Shown here one piece after another: positions 43,999-56,168 of a stretch of 64,000 nt of DNA. The stretch spans positions 62,001 to 126,000 of the forward strand of contig JARVKI010000014.1 in assembly GCA_036674765.1 (NCBI GenBank), given 5' to 3'. The position numbers and the translations under genes were made by a program. The notes under the pieces are model-generated. The model ran no database searches. It had not been told where the DNA came from and saw nothing but the letters and a program-made list of their open reading frames with translations. How positions within the stretch are numbered: the stretch's first letter is position 1; every line of letters starts with the position of its first letter. This DNA comes from Seiridium cupressi (lineage: Eukaryota; Ascomycota; Sordariomycetes; Amphisphaeriales; Sporocadaceae).

Positions 43999-45309
43999 AT
44001 GAGTACCGGGGTCTTCAAGTTCTTTAAGCCGAAAGGTCCGTGTCAATACTGTTGTCATTCTGGATATGGCTAGACCGGCGGATGCAGTAGTCTCGTTCCA
44101 GCAGAAACAAAAGCTAATATGAATTGAGAACAGGGCAAAAGGAAGATCCTGTGGAGAAACGAAAGGCTCAGCTACGTCGTGCGCAGCAGTAAGAAATCGT
44201 GCAATGCTCAACCTGTGCCTTACTAACAACTGGTGGGATAGGACATATCGTTCTCGCAAGGACAGATACACAAGGTCTCTCGAAGCTGGTTTCGCGCGTG
44301 CTCAGGCCCATGAGGAACTGCTCCTGAAACAGTGTACACGCCTTCGCACCACTGTGCAGCTCTTGACAGATATCCTGACTCAGCATGGAATACAAGTTCC
44401 GCCCAATCTCTCCGTCGACGAGGATATGAACAATCCAGACCAGATGTGGATTTCCTCACCATCAGATTACTTGTCTTCAACGCCGGAAAGTACGGGAGAG
44501 TCTGTTTATCATAGAAAGAACAATTTGCAGCCCAGGAAGGATGTGAATGCTGTGCGGGCCGCTATGACGGAACCATCTGGGATTGTGCCAACGTCCAATG
44601 ATCGCCAAGGATTTCCAAATCAAGGTCATCATATAAATGGTGGATTTCAAGGCCCATTTGTGAATACTATTAACCCAGTTGCCCATCATGACCCTGACGC
44701 AGCACACGTCTGTGGACTTGACCAAGTGGCGGTTGGCATGGAATTTGTCTTGACGTAAGTGCTACTTTTCATATATAACTATGTCAAGCACAGTCAACAC
44801 GCTGTGAGAGAATCATAAATCGCTCACTTTTATTCGCCATAGTATTGAGGAACCTTGCAAGGATCATATACATGGCGATTTGGACGACCCTGGAGAGCCC
44901 AATGGTCATGCAGTTACAGCGACGTCACAACTCTCGACCACCGACAGGTTTCTCAACACCCAGCTATTGTATTCTTCGCCCCCAGTCCCGAATTATTCCG
45001 CTGCTATCCTGGATCGCCTACGCAATCTGTCGCCGCTCGTCTGCTCCCCAGGTGAGACGACGCCAATCCAGATTTGGGACTTGGTTCGGCATAAACCACA
45101 ATATGGCGCCCTCCAGTTACGGGATCTCAGGGTATTTGCGGAGAAACTTCGTGATTCCATGAAATGTCACGGGTGAGTACGATTGAGTCGAGAGTAGTGT
45201 TTGATTCCATGCCATGGCTGATCTGATTTGTAGGTATGGCGCTGTCATTGATATGGCCATCTTCGAAATGTTGCTTGCACAAACTATTTTGCATGACCCA
45301 CATCTCTAA
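43999..45309 (+). CDS. fungal bZIP transcription factor
   Basis: Five exons (43999-44035, 44134-44188, 44242-44754, 44843-45172, 45234-45309) add to exactly 337 codons, 336 residues. The second intron has a perfect TACTAAC branch site. The first 12 residues splice into the basic region: KGQKEDPVEKRKAQLRRAQ, then QTYRSRKDRYTRSLEA across the next junction. The leucine zipper follows (residues about 48-75, heptads in EELLLKQCTRLRTTVQLL), ending TDILTQHGIQVP as in a large fungal bZIP family. The middle is polar. The C-terminal part (DLVRHKPQYGALQLRDLRVF) is a conserved helical end of the same family. It is nuclear, and the target genes are unknown. I chose the start because it is the only one that splices in phase to the basic region. 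Confidence 0.85.
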
Positions 45310-45698
45310 GCCTTACGCTTCCGACATCAACTTGACCAGAGGCAGGCTGGGGGTCGTTCATACGAGAAGATAGACCATTCCCCAATCAAGTTATTTACGC
45401 AATGTTCTATCTAGCATTGCCTTTATGCTGATGCATATCCTATTTCTCCACTACGGTCGGATTTGGGGTATAATCTGTTAATCCTGTGCTTATCTAATAT
45501 CCCACGCAGTTTCGCTGCCGAAGACACCTACACCTTGATTTAAAAAAAAATATCTCACAAGGAATAGTTGCTACCTTTGATCTCCCTTAAGACGTGAAAA
45601 TAGCTAGCAAAAAAGTGATTACTATTATTTTAGATCTTGACCATGGTCTAGTAACGCCTTATTAAGGTCGCTGCACTCGATTGACTCATGGCAACGTG
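45310..45698. other. 3' intergenic region
   Basis: Contains a run of ten A at about 45543-45552. No coding sequence supported. Confidence 0.55.
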
Positions 45699-46650
45699 TC
45701 AACATCCTGTGGTACCAACAAGCGGAAAAGGTCGATAACGTGAAGTCAAATCACATAGAGAAATATAAAGAAACAAATCCCGAAAAGAAACAGGTAAGAA
45801 GCTTAACTTACTCCTAGTGTAGCGTATCGACGTGTGACTACTAGTCACTTTAATATCTGACGCATGCTGCTCTTTCTTGTTACTAATCAATAGCCTCCCT
45901 GTCTCAAGACTTGTCGCATGTTCCGGCAAATCGAAGTTTTTGTTGATATCAATGTCAGTCTGAACTTCCCCGTCGGCGTACTGCATCAAACTTTGCTTTG
46001 CAGGACAGGTGTTGCTTTTGGAACGTTCTGACGCTCCGCTCTCTCCAGCCCCAATCATTCCCAAGTCGAAGTAGTCATCGGCAACCTGAAGGACCTTCAC
46101 CCCGACGCTCTCGACGCTTTGTGCCCAGTTCAATATATCTTTGATATTATTTTGTATTTCCTGATTAGTCGAGCCTTCGGCGCACTGCACAGCGAACCCG
46201 CTCTTCCCCTCCGTCCGTGGGTCTCCCCCTTTCCCATAGACGCCACCAAACGTTCCGTCGTACCAAGTGAAGTGAATGAAGTCATTGGCTTGGCTGCTCC
46301 ACTCGTTAAATAGCTCCTTAGCGGGCCAGCCCTCGCCCATGGAATAGAATCCATCTATGAATTAGTCAGCACCAAGCCGCTTTTCCACACGGTTCAACGC
46401 TACTGTACATACTGATATCAGCCTCGGGAAACTTGACACCCACCATGTAGAATATGCGGCCTATTGAGGTAAGCAATCAATAGCGAGCCATGGAGTCTAA
46501 TTTGAAGGCATTTTACCTTGAGGCGACCACATCAGCAGCGGGCCACGCTTCGCTGGGCCCAGGTCGGGAAGTCTGGATTGTTGATGGGAGACCGCTCACG
46601 ATGCTCGCCATCGCGGTAAATCCCATAAATAAGCTCCTAAGCAAAACCAT
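45699..46650 (-). CDS. probable secreted protein of unknown family, 5' frame uncertain
   Basis: Minus strand. The ATG at 46650 opens a signal peptide (MVLLRSLFMGFTAMASIVSG) in an exon ending at 46517. A second exon from 46460 reads RIFYMVGVKFPEADI. A third, joined by GTATGT...TTCATAG, gives NGFYSMGEGWPAKELF, SSQANDFIHFTWYDGTFGGV, KSGFAVQCAEGSTNQEI and VESVGVKVLQVADDYF. Exon 1 leaves two bases while exon 2 needs one, so the first junction is out of phase by one: either a frameshift in exon 1 or a wrong donor. A GTAAGT close to 45810 suggests another intron near the end, so the last about 30 codons of the open frame may not be real. I do not recognise the family. Confidence 0.45.
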
Positions 46651-47269
46651 GGTGAAGATAGTTCAAGAAACTCGTTGTTAATTGATAGCCTCTGACAAGC
46701 ATGAGTTTGCTATATTGAAATCTGCTGTAGCATATCAATAGCCGTCAGGCTGTACAACGGCAACAGAACTGGAATATGAATTGCTCTGTTCACAGCTCAT
46801 AGTTCACGTATCTATAATGCTAATGACATGTGTCGATTTTTCATATGCATCAATCATCAGAATTGGAGCTTGTAATGCAACGTCAAAAACGTTGCAATCA
46901 ATCAAGCTGGGCCTGTGATTGGCCAGCTGAGGACGGCGTTAGCTTACTGATCCAGTCGCGGCCAAATTCCGCTTTCCATACTTCGATGACAAAGCGGCCA
47001 TATCACTTGTCAAAGGACCAGTTGTACTGGTTGGAAATCGCACTGCAACTGCGCAATAGTTAGAAATTAAGTGCGGAATTAGTGCGGCTCCTATTAGTTA
47101 TGTCAGAATCAACCCTATATGTATATAACCATGGGAGTTTCCTATTTGATGGAGCCTATTGAATGTACTACATCACTTTTGATACAGTCCCGTATAGTCA
47201 TCTGCTGCAAAGGACCCCCAGAACTATTGTATCTCATTGCTTCCGTCCACAGGTCAACGCTCGAAGAAA
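46651..47269. other. divergent intergenic region
   Basis: Promoter space for the secreted protein gene (minus) and the SDR gene (plus). Nothing else seen. Confidence 0.55.
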
Positions 47270-48217
47270 ATGGCATTCAACTACACCAGCACCACCCACC
47301 GCACTACCTACGATGCCATCGCTCCCACCTTGCCTCACCTATCGGCCTCTGAGAAAACTGTCATTATCGCCGGCGGATCTGCTGGCATTGGCAAAGCGAC
47401 TGCCTTAGCTTTCCTTGAAGCCGGCTCTCGACGACTAGCTCTAACCGGCCGCCGGGAGGAGTTTCTTCTCACTGCTAGATCAGAGCTTGCGAGCAAGTAT
47501 CCCGATGCCAAGATCATCACCTTTGCGGCTGATGTATCTGATGAGGCCGGAGTCAACCACGCATTCGCCACTGTGAAGGAGGAGCTAGGTCCTGCGAATG
47601 TCATTGTCAACTCGGCCGGTGTAGCGCCAGTGAAGCCACTGGTAGACAGTGATATCAACGCATGGTGGGCGACATTTGAAACAAACGTCAAAGGTGCCGC
47701 TATTGTTGCCCAGGCTGTGGCCAAACATGCTAGTCCGTCCGCTACGGTGCTTCATCTTTCTACCGCAGGCGCACTGTTCCCTGCCGGGCCTGGGTTCCCA
47801 ATCAGTAGCTACGCGGCAAGCAAACTCGCGGTTACCAAGGTCATGGAGTATTTTGGTGCCGAAAACTCAGGATTGAAGGTCATTACTGTTCATCCGGGTG
47901 TTGTTGTCGACACTCCGGGTGGACAGAAGATGGTGGAGGATAGTGGCGTTCCATTTCAGGGTGATGACAGTAAGTCTTTCTTCCGTGTATCCTCCGCGAA
48001 ATGCTGCCTATAGGCGGATGTTCTGGCATTAATTCATTCATTAGTCGACTTGCCCGCTCACTTCCTAGTGTGGGCCGCCAGTGAAGAGTCAAACTTCTTG
48101 AAGAACAAATTTATCTTCGCCACCTGGGACGTTGAAGAACTGAAAGCGCGTCAGGATGAGATTGCCAACTCCCTCGAGTTGATCATTGGTCTGAACGGAG
48201 TCCCTAGACAGATCTAG
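47270..48217 (+). CDS. short-chain dehydrogenase/reductase
   Basis: Two exons (47270-47969, 48045-48217; GTAAGT donor, ATTAG acceptor) give 290 residues. The cofactor loop is GGSAGIG at residues 35-41, followed by LALTGRREE, whose basic residues suit NADP(H). NSAGV replaces the usual NNAG. The catalytic set is Ser in VLHLSTAG, Tyr181 and Lys185 in SSYAASK, and the HPGVVVDTPGG loop follows the active site. The C-terminus (SEESNFLKNKFIFATWDVEE) is that of fungal classical SDRs of unknown substrate, often found near metabolic genes. It is cytosolic. I took the start at 47270 because MAFNYTSTTH is the usual N-terminus of this group and the frame upstream has no other suitable ATG. Confidence 0.88.
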
Positions 48218-49100
48218 TGGAACGAGTCACATAAAAAACTGCTATATCGACTAATTGAATACCAAATGTGCCTTTCCTGCTCTCTAGTTTCAATGATATA
48301 CGTCAACGAATCAGTCTAAATACCTACTGCTTAGTACGGCTTTTATCGGTTACTTTACTGTTTCTGACCGATTCCATGTACCACTATTGAAGGTAACACC
48401 TGCGCTGCATTGTAATGCCACATTATGCTTGTTTAGGATCACTGCAGTCATCGAGACTTTGCTATCGCCTGACGCTAAAGCCTCACCGGTCGTTGCCCCA
48501 CTGTTTTATCTTAAATACACGAGGAGGGAGACGAGGCGCAACTTACGTACATGCGGATTGACCACATGAGTTCGACGTGTGGGCAGAGTTGAAGCTTTTG
48601 TGCATTGCCCTCAACGGCTTGCAGCCTGTTCATGTAACACGACATGGGCGGCCAGACCTATCTAGGTTGGCCGTTTGAGCGTCGCATCCTTTTTGAACGG
48701 ACTTTTATTTCCGAGAAGAAGCTCCAATGTCCGTTTTAAAGGTTCCGTTTCGGTATTTCATGCCAAAATATCATTTGTAACTCCAAAATCGACAACACCA
48801 TTACAGTATACATCAAGGCCAGTACCCTTCCACTTCCTTTGACGCCTTTTTTACCGAGCTTTCGTTGCGTCTAGCTCGTTATTAATGTTTTTGCCTCCAA
48901 AATTTTACACTGGCTGCTAACATGTTGAGCAGCATATTAAACGGTTCAAACAAAACCATATCCAGGCGGGGTAGCTGCCTGCGGCTCTTGTTACTTGTCT
49001 AAATGAAGCCACCTCCTCCTTTCTGTTTTCTGATATTTTCGTGTGTTCAGCTTTTGTGTAGAGCTGCGCATCTCACAGCGCGCGCACTAAGGCGGACACA
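48218..49100. other. intergenic, no gene seen
   Basis: Low-GC spacer with no supportable frames. Confidence 0.5.
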
Positions 49101-51088
49101 ATGGAGTTATCATCATTTGAAATCTATCTTTGCGAAGTCTGCGTTCAAATTAACACATATATTACTACCTTACCAAAAGATGATATCTCTTTCTATGCTA
49201 CTTATAGGCGTACCAAAATAGCTTTGAGCTCACCATCTTCGCACTGCTTCTTTTGCGACCGAGTAAATGAGTACCTACGAGGAAATGGACACACCGCGCA
49301 TTGGCTCCTTTTAGGAGATGACGAAGAGGCCGACTGCGAAGTTTTTGTGCGACGGAGTTGGCTGGCGGATGAAAAGGGACTGAACTGCAGTGTAGACCTG
49401 CGTATAGGCAGGCTGAGCGTGAATCTCCACATTTGGGCAGACGAAGGTCGGATTCCAGAAAGCTGAATCCAAGACAGAAGTGCAAAGTTTACTTATCGAA
49501 CAATAGGAAGTCGTGCTGCCGATTTTATAACCTCTCGGCCACCTATCATCCAGGATTACTCGGATGCAACATTTCAGTTGGTCAACAAATGGGTTTCCCA
49601 GTGCTCGCTCCTACATAAGTGCAACAATTGTCCATATTCTCTCGAGTCGGTTGATGAAGATAAAGTTCATCTACCAACGCGCATTCTCAAGGTCGGCGGT
49701 GGAACAAAAACACCGTCAGTGAGACTGATCGAGACGCATGGCATGACAGGCCGGTATTGCGCTTTGAGTCACTGCTGGGGACCTCCAGGGAAAATGCCAC
49801 TTCGGACGACGGCTTCCAATTTACAGGATCATCTCCAGGGGCTCCAATGGAATAGATTGCCGAAGACTTTTCAAGACGCCATACTTTTCACCAACAGAAT
49901 GGAAATTGAATATATCTGGATCGACTCTCTCTGCATAAAACAAGATGATCCGGATGACTGGAGCGCTGGAGCCTCGTCTATGGGTTCATTATATAAGAAT
50001 GATTACCTAGTGATCTTCGCTTCGGGATCGACTGACTCTACTGGAGGACTTTTCATCAGCAACCATCCAACATTCCCTCGTTTACACTGCCTTTCTACAA
50101 CGGGGGAAACAATGGCGAAGGACTCACGAGCGACCAAGACGTTGTCCCAGCCCGGGTCGGCAACTACCACCTTCGGTTCGCACCACTAACTGATACGAAC
50201 TTACCATCAGATGGCCCTTTAGCTAAAAGAGCTTGGGCACTACAGGAATGGCATTTGGCGCGTCGAAGGATTTCTTTCATGCCAGGCCGTCTGACTTGGA
50301 GTTGTGTGGAGATGAGCTGCGACGAGAGGGGCTACCTTTCAGATGTAGGAATGTATTCGGACCTGTCCTGGAATCATTTCCTGGAAGTTTACACTGGACG
50401 AGAACTAACGTATCATACTGACCGGCTAAAAGCCATCGAGGGAGTCGTCCATCAAATGGAAAGGGGTGGACGTGAAGGGTACAGTAAAGGAATCTGGGCA
50501 GATGATCCAATCTCCGATATTCTCTGGGTCCCATTACAGCTGAGTAAAGATAAAGATAACCTCGTTGATGTACCGTCTTGGTCCTGGGCTTTGACTGCTG
50601 GCCCGAAAGGCTGGCTGCTTAGGAACCCCAAGGAGGAGTGGTGCGATATTACCCACAATTTTTCCATAACTGACACCAATACCCTGCTTATATCAGGAGA
50701 ACTGATATCAGCGAATACAATGCATACTTATCGTCAGAGCTGTTGTGTTGCCGCGCTAAGCTCCTCGATGCAGCAAGTGGGACGGTTTCAGACGGAGGGC
50801 ACAAGCCGTATTCGGTTTCTGCTTCAAATCACAATGGACTATTTTGGCTTAGGCAGGACGGTTGGCCCTCGCCAACTACTACTGGTCTCATCAGCAACCA
50901 AATTACTTTGTGGGCTGGCGCTGCTTGATGGTGTTGAACATGACGAACAAGATATTTCTTGTCTTTTATTGGCGGAACTTGAGTTGGGAGAGTTTAAACC
51001 AGACCATCGCTATCCGAACTTCCCCGTCTCGCATCACGATAATGTAAGTCAAACTTCGAGCACAGTAAGTATTTATGACTTACTTTAG
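49101..51088 (+). pseudogene. HET-domain (heterokaryon incompatibility) protein, probably broken
   Basis: Plus strand from the ATG at 49101. The N-terminal CEVCVQI and CFFC pairs precede the HET domain: TGRYCALSHCWGPPG (block 1) and IEYIWIDSLCIKQDDPDDW followed by GSLYKNDYLVIFASGSTDST (block 2). Block 3 reads GPLAKRAWALQEWHLARR in another frame. A TGA at 49464-49466 falls in frame between residues that otherwise continue well. A weak intron (GTCGGA...CAATAG) could remove it. A one-base shift near 50050 separates blocks 2 and 3 and no intron explains it. The C-terminal part (VPSWSWALTAGPKGWLL, to 51088) is typical. Intact HET proteins trigger cell death when genetically different hyphae fuse. 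This allele is probably null. Confidence 0.75.
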
Positions 51089-51302
51089 TCTAGGTTGACT
51101 GTTTGGATTTCACGTGTCTTAATACCACTACAAGTTATTATCTTGGGATTATCGTTGAACCAGTGGGCGGACGCAGCATTGAATTAAAGAGAGTTGGTGT
51201 CGCCTTAGTATTTTCTAACACAGTTAAGGGGGATTATCAGGAAGTTGAGGTACATATATTGTAGTAATTACTTTAATAGTGTCGATAGGGTGAACACTTG
51301 AT
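51089..51302. other. spacer
   Basis: Short spacer between the HET gene and the O-methyltransferase relic. Nothing seen. Confidence 0.5.
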
Positions 51303-51890
51303 TTAATTTTGCCACGTACCTCTAATCACCTGTATTAGTTTGATATCGCTTGCTAGACGACCAGGAGGACTACTAGAGCAACAGCAGATATCCGCGACCG
51401 ACAAAAGTGGCCACCTAGCCAACGTGTCCACAGCTTTCAGAGCCGACCGCCACATATCATTTACATTAGCACTAGCCCTGTCTGCTATATTCATGTCCCC
51501 TGCAATTTGTCTCGGAGCAGCAGAATGAGCAACCACACCAGGTCGGGGCTCTCTAAAGACGCTAAATGCAATACGGAGACGAAGGATACGACTCAGTGCA
51601 CCGTTGTCCATACCAACGCCAGCTGATAGACCAGCAAAGGTGATTTCTCCACCGACAGTAACTTTGGCGGCAAGATTGAAATCTGAAATTAGTTTCAGAT
51701 AGAGCAGTTGATTGTGCTCCTACCTTGTTAGCCATTGTAGAGTATTACCGTAGGCAATGCAGACCTCATGATTGAATAATAGATTGCTGGGGCCTGGAGA
51801 AGATCTTTGAGCTCCTGGCTTTCTCCAAGAACCATGTTACAAGACTCGTCGATATCTGGCAGTGACCCGAGCTCGGTAGGACCACCAATT
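51303..51890 (-). pseudogene. O-methyltransferase, N-terminal part only
   Basis: Minus strand. SLPDIDESCNMVLGESQELK and DLLQAPAIYYSI start the dimerisation domain. After a break and a TTTCAG acceptor come NLAAKVTVGGEITFAGL, GMDNGALSRILRLRIAFSV, FREPRPGVVAHSAAPRQIAG and the tail NDMWRSALKAVDTLARWP. This is the winged-helix domain of fungal secondary-metabolite O-methyltransferases. After LARWP the sequence is unrelated and stops at 51303. The SAM-binding Rossmann domain is missing, so no methyl transfer is possible. It may have been cut by rearrangement or by a mobile element; an inverted repeat and a dispersed 19-mer lie just beyond. Confidence 0.65.
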
Positions 51891-51987
51891 TCGAATCATG
51901 GGTGAGGCAGACCATTTCCAGTGAGATAGTCGTCAATCCGACGAGTGTGGGTTTGTACGGTGGTTGGTAGTGTGACTTATCTACTCT

Positions 51988-52031
51988 GGGTAACCTCTGC
52001 GCGTGCGTACATCTAACGCAGAGGGCAACCC
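51988..52031. repeat. imperfect inverted repeat
   Basis: CCTCTGCG (51994-52001) and CGCAGAGG (52017-52024) form a perfect 8-bp stem, extended outward by GGGTAA and GCAACCC with mismatches. Confidence 0.6.
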
Positions 52032-52222
52032 AAAAACCCTCCTATACCGTATTGTGGGCATGTATGAGGATTTTATCTATGAGGACCTTTTTTATTGAGT
52101 AATACCTGTTATTGTGGTTAAAGCCGGCGGCACTTTTCCCTCGCGGCGAGTAGTTAGAGCTTAAAAGGTTGGCTGCTCGCAGAGGTTTTTCCCGTACGAC
52201 GACTGAGGATCGACTATGTGGC

Positions 52223-52241
52223 CTATTTAGCGAGCTAGGTA
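52223..52241. repeat. second copy of the 19-bp dispersed element
   Basis: CTATTTAGCGAGCTAGGTA is identical to 13939-13957 and in the same orientation. The flanks are not similar. Confidence 0.85.
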
Positions 52242-54459
52242 GCAAGGCATGAATATACGAAATCTACTCTGGGTGGAACAGATCATAATCAGAATGGAGG
52301 CAACTTCTCTTCTCTAAGTAGTTTATCGTCAATTGCTCAGCTTTAGGAGGGTCAACTAGGTTCGGAAAGAAATAAGCGCTACAGTGATCAAACTTGCAGT
52401 TCACAGTCAGTACTGCTCAAACGCTAGCGCTTACAACAACCCACGAGTACAGTCGATCTGTCAGAGGCCTTGATTGGCCCACCGCCACTTGCTGGGAGTG
52501 TGGGTTCTGATCCGCCACAGCCTCGATTGAAGAGATGGCACAGCATCAAACCAACGACACTAGACCACACGGACCTGTTTTTCACAAAGGAAACCTCATG
52601 GACTATGAAATTGTATGGTCCAAATACACCTATAGGAAAGGTTTACTAATGCCAGCAGTGCAACTACGTTCTTCAAATTCTCCCGCTTACATCTCTAGGG
52701 TCAAGCAAGGTCTCTGTCCTGTGCGTTTACCCGGAACTCTTGCATATTCATAAACGATTCTTGTTTGCGAACGAAACATCACTGTTCATTGTCGTGGCCT
52801 AAGGAGTATCGTTCTTCTTTTGCGACCGTGTTTCGATGCAGTGGTCCAGTCACCCTCTGGACGACGTTTGAATAAGCAAGAACTGACTTTCCACACTATA
52901 GCGTTTCATTACCCAATCACTACCACCTGGTTTATCATAGATGTCATGACCTGAACTTCACCTCTCCCAGTAGTGTATCGACCGCGGATGTCCCTGCAAA
53001 ATCGCATGGTGTTGCAGACGTACTTCTACTAGGTGTCGTGTCAGTAGTCTCCTCGAGCTCTAAATGGAACATGTTCTAATGAAGAGTAGAGTGTGTGGTC
53101 CAGGGATCGCGGGCGTCATAACATTCGCCAATATTGGACGCGGCAGTTTCACCGACATAGATGATCTCACTTATACACCTATCGATGCTAATTTGCCACT
53201 ACGACGTGACTAACGAGAGATACAGACTTCAACACACCCAAGTCGGTGCGACCTTGCGACTCCCTCGGCAATTGCTCCAGCGAAAAATATCTCAATTTGT
53301 CCAACCACGGTCTCTCCTTCCTTCGTGGGGTTCCAAGCGTTGAATGGGAGCGGGATCTAGGACCGTTTTGTAGGACGGTGGGGGCGGACACAGGGAAGTG
53401 CTGAAATTGTGTTGCGAGAAGTGTAACAGGAGTAAGGAGAGAGGTGCGTAGTGTATCAGCGAGTGAGGCCCATCGATATAGTGGTGGCGCTTCTCCCAAT
53501 TTTGAAATTAATTCTTCATCCGATACATATCCAAGCACACTTTCGCGCTAAGAGAACCCATGAGTAATTCGACCTTCAAAAGCTTGAGAGGGTAGTGACT
53601 AGCAAACTTTCTCGGAGCTCCATCGTAGTCGCTCTGCTGATCCTTTTGTTCGCACACTGTGAAAATGCCGTATCTCTCTGAACCTCTTTAGATTTTGCCG
53701 CTCGAAACGCTCGGGAAAAAGGTGGAATAAACTAGTCCAGATTTTTTTCGTTCTTGGTTAAGCTGAAGTTAAGGACAACATTCTAACATAGCTATTAGTG
53801 GTTTTTTTTTGTTCCAAATTATAAAACTCTTTATATTCCAGGGCGATCTTATTGCCGTTTAGGCAATCGGGATCTATGTGGACTGGACGGACTAGCATTC
53901 CTTGATTGGCATAACGGGATAATATTTAACAGTAACGCGGAAATATACTCATAGCACCAGGCATTGTGATTGCAATCGCCACTCTCCCTGCCATTTCTAT
54001 CTATGCTACAGTATTTATACAGGCAAGGCAGGTAGATCTTTCCATATTTTTACATTGAAATGTTGATTTCCTTTTCCGAACGCACATTAGGTCATGCGAA
54101 AAGCCATTAGCATCCTTAAACCTCCGAGGGCGTTTCAACGATGTAATTCGGGGCGTAATCTCTAGAAGCTAAGAGTAGGTGGATTGGTATTGACTATGGA
54201 ATGTATCACAGCTCTAAACTCATGTAGACGGCCGATAGACCAGACATGAAGGCCTCATGGATCACAGCTTTTTGCAAAGATACCGATTGTCAACAGTCAG
54301 AGCGGTTTGAGTAGTTCTATTGTCCTAGCGAGCCGTGCCTTGCGGAGATGGAATATGGTGTTCACATTTGTTCGCCCCTATCCTGCTTCTCGAATGCTAC
54401 AAAAGGTGGCGACGAGCAGACCACAATCCTCAGTGCAAAGCTAGAGTTACTGGAGAGCA

Positions 54460-56168
54460 TCAATCCTTTCGTGGATAGTATCGAACCAAAAGAGGGGGTT
54501 TCTTCCAAAACATGTGTGTGCGGGCCTCTTTCCAGAAATCGAGATCTGGATCAACCAGCTCCCAGTCGTATGTGAAGACAAGTAAAGACAGGATGATTCG
54601 CATCTCCAAGTAGGCCAGGTTGATCCCGAGACAGGCCCGTGGCCCAACTAGGAACGGATTGAAGGCATCCTTATTATCTCCAAGTCCTTCACCAATCCAT
54701 CGTTCCGGTACGAATGAGTCAGGGTCTTTCCAATACCTAGAATTATGATGCACCGACCACATGTCAACGGCTACCGTAGTTCCGGGTGGCAAATATGTCC
54801 CATCAACGACGGCACCAGGCGACGTGCGCGGTTGGCCGAATGGGACGGGGGGCCAGATGCGAAGGCCCTCCTCAATAACGGCATTGAGGTACTTCAACTC
54901 GCTGCATCGATCTGCAGTGATATCCTGGGGTGTCTGAAACGCGGAACGGATTTCGTGCGTGAGCTCATCTAGGCAGCGTTTGTTCTTGATTAGGTGGTAG
55001 GTCACCGTGATCAAAAAGGTAGCTGTTGTCTCGGAACCGGCAATGATGAGGTTATTGGATTGCTCAAAGAGCTCTTCCAGGTGCACCCCGCCGCCACCCT
55101 TGGATAGTAGCTGCTGGAAGAAGTCCGGTCGGTCGATCTCGTCGGCCATTTTCACTCGCTTCAGCGTCTTCTCTTTGGTGAGCTCCCGATGGGTGGCGGC
55201 CCACTCTGGTAGCTCCTTGGGAAGAATAAAGGGTAGGGCGAGCTTTACCAAGGGCAAACGTCGCTGAAGGCTCAACATGGTTATGGAGAAAGCACTGTCT
55301 GTTATAATCGAAACCCAAGGATGCTGTTGAGCGTCTGCTGTCGCATTGAAAGACTCACCGAACGCCAGATCACCTACAGTTGTGGTTAGCCTTGAGAAGT
55401 CTGCACGTAATATGGAGAAGGAGATCCATATACCGATGATATCAAACGTCAGCCAATTGAACGCTTGTTCGACGTCCAGCCCAGGGCCGGTAGGGTTCCC
55501 AATCCTCCCAGCCTGCTCGATAAACAGGTCTACGTATTGGCGCACGATGGGTTCTTGCCCACGCAAGGATCTAGCGCTGAATGCGTTCGATAGACTTTTT
55601 CTCTGCCGTGCGTGTTCGCGCGGGTCTCTTACTGCAATGACACCTGGGTAGTCATTGGTCTGATAGAATGCGCTTTTCAGAAATGTCATTTTGCCACCGG
55701 TCGCATGGCCATATATCTCCTTCCACGCTTCCGCACTGGCGAAAGAGACCTCATTGGGGGCGATGCGGACGACGTTGCCTGCTAGCTGATGAGTATAGGG
55801 CCTTCGTGTCGCTGTAGGGGCTTTCAATAGGCTTCGCACCATATTTCTCGTGTAACTTCCCCAGGTTAAATGGGTATCGACCGCCGAGCCATTGGCGGAC
55901 ATACCATAGCTAGCCTTTATTAGCCAATCAGGTAGTAGGGCAGAATCGAGCATAAATACCTCGGAAATGGCAGCGAGTTTAGGCCCCGGAACTTTAGCCA
56001 ATGGGTGAAAGTATAATCGATATATACAACGTCCGAAGTAATAGAGAATTACCTGTAACCATGGTCGTCAGTCAAGTGGTCCGGGAAAGTACGTTGTGAA
56101 ACCCATAGTCAAGGACTCACGCATAATACAACAGCCCCAACCAACCACTCTTTATGGGTCTTTGCCAT
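54460..56168 (-). CDS. cytochrome P450 monooxygenase
   Basis: Minus strand. The ATG at 56168 begins a 16-codon exon (56168-56121). A 68-bp intron (GTGAGT...TTACAG) leads to one long exon (56052-54460), in all 546 residues. The membrane helix spans the junction (WLVGAVVLCVILYYFG) and is followed by YFHPLAKVPGPKL. NVVRIAPNEVSF, REHARQRKSLSNAFS (C-helix), the I-helix IIAGSETTATF with its normal Thr, EEGLR (ExxR), PERW and FNPFLVGPRACLG with heme Cys490 are all present. Residues about 60-90 (after the first GTATGT) align poorly with the family, so a further intron ending at CAGCTAG may be retained in this model. The style is again CYP65-like, as in fungal secondary metabolism. It has no visible pathway partners nearby except the broken O-methyltransferase. 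Confidence 0.88.

Larger units (their letters stand above)
51891..54459. other. long gene-free stretch with repeat scraps
   Basis: Holds the inverted repeat at 51988-52031, a copy of the 19-bp dispersed element at 52223-52241, and CTACTCTGGG twice (about 51980 and 52262). These may be remains of a transposon end. The minus frame 53538-53188 (116 codons) is open but unrecognised. I support no gene here. Confidence 0.45.

Noticed and set aside
53188..53538. 116-codon minus open frame
   Set aside because: No recognisable domain, signal or splice context; too weak to call a gene.
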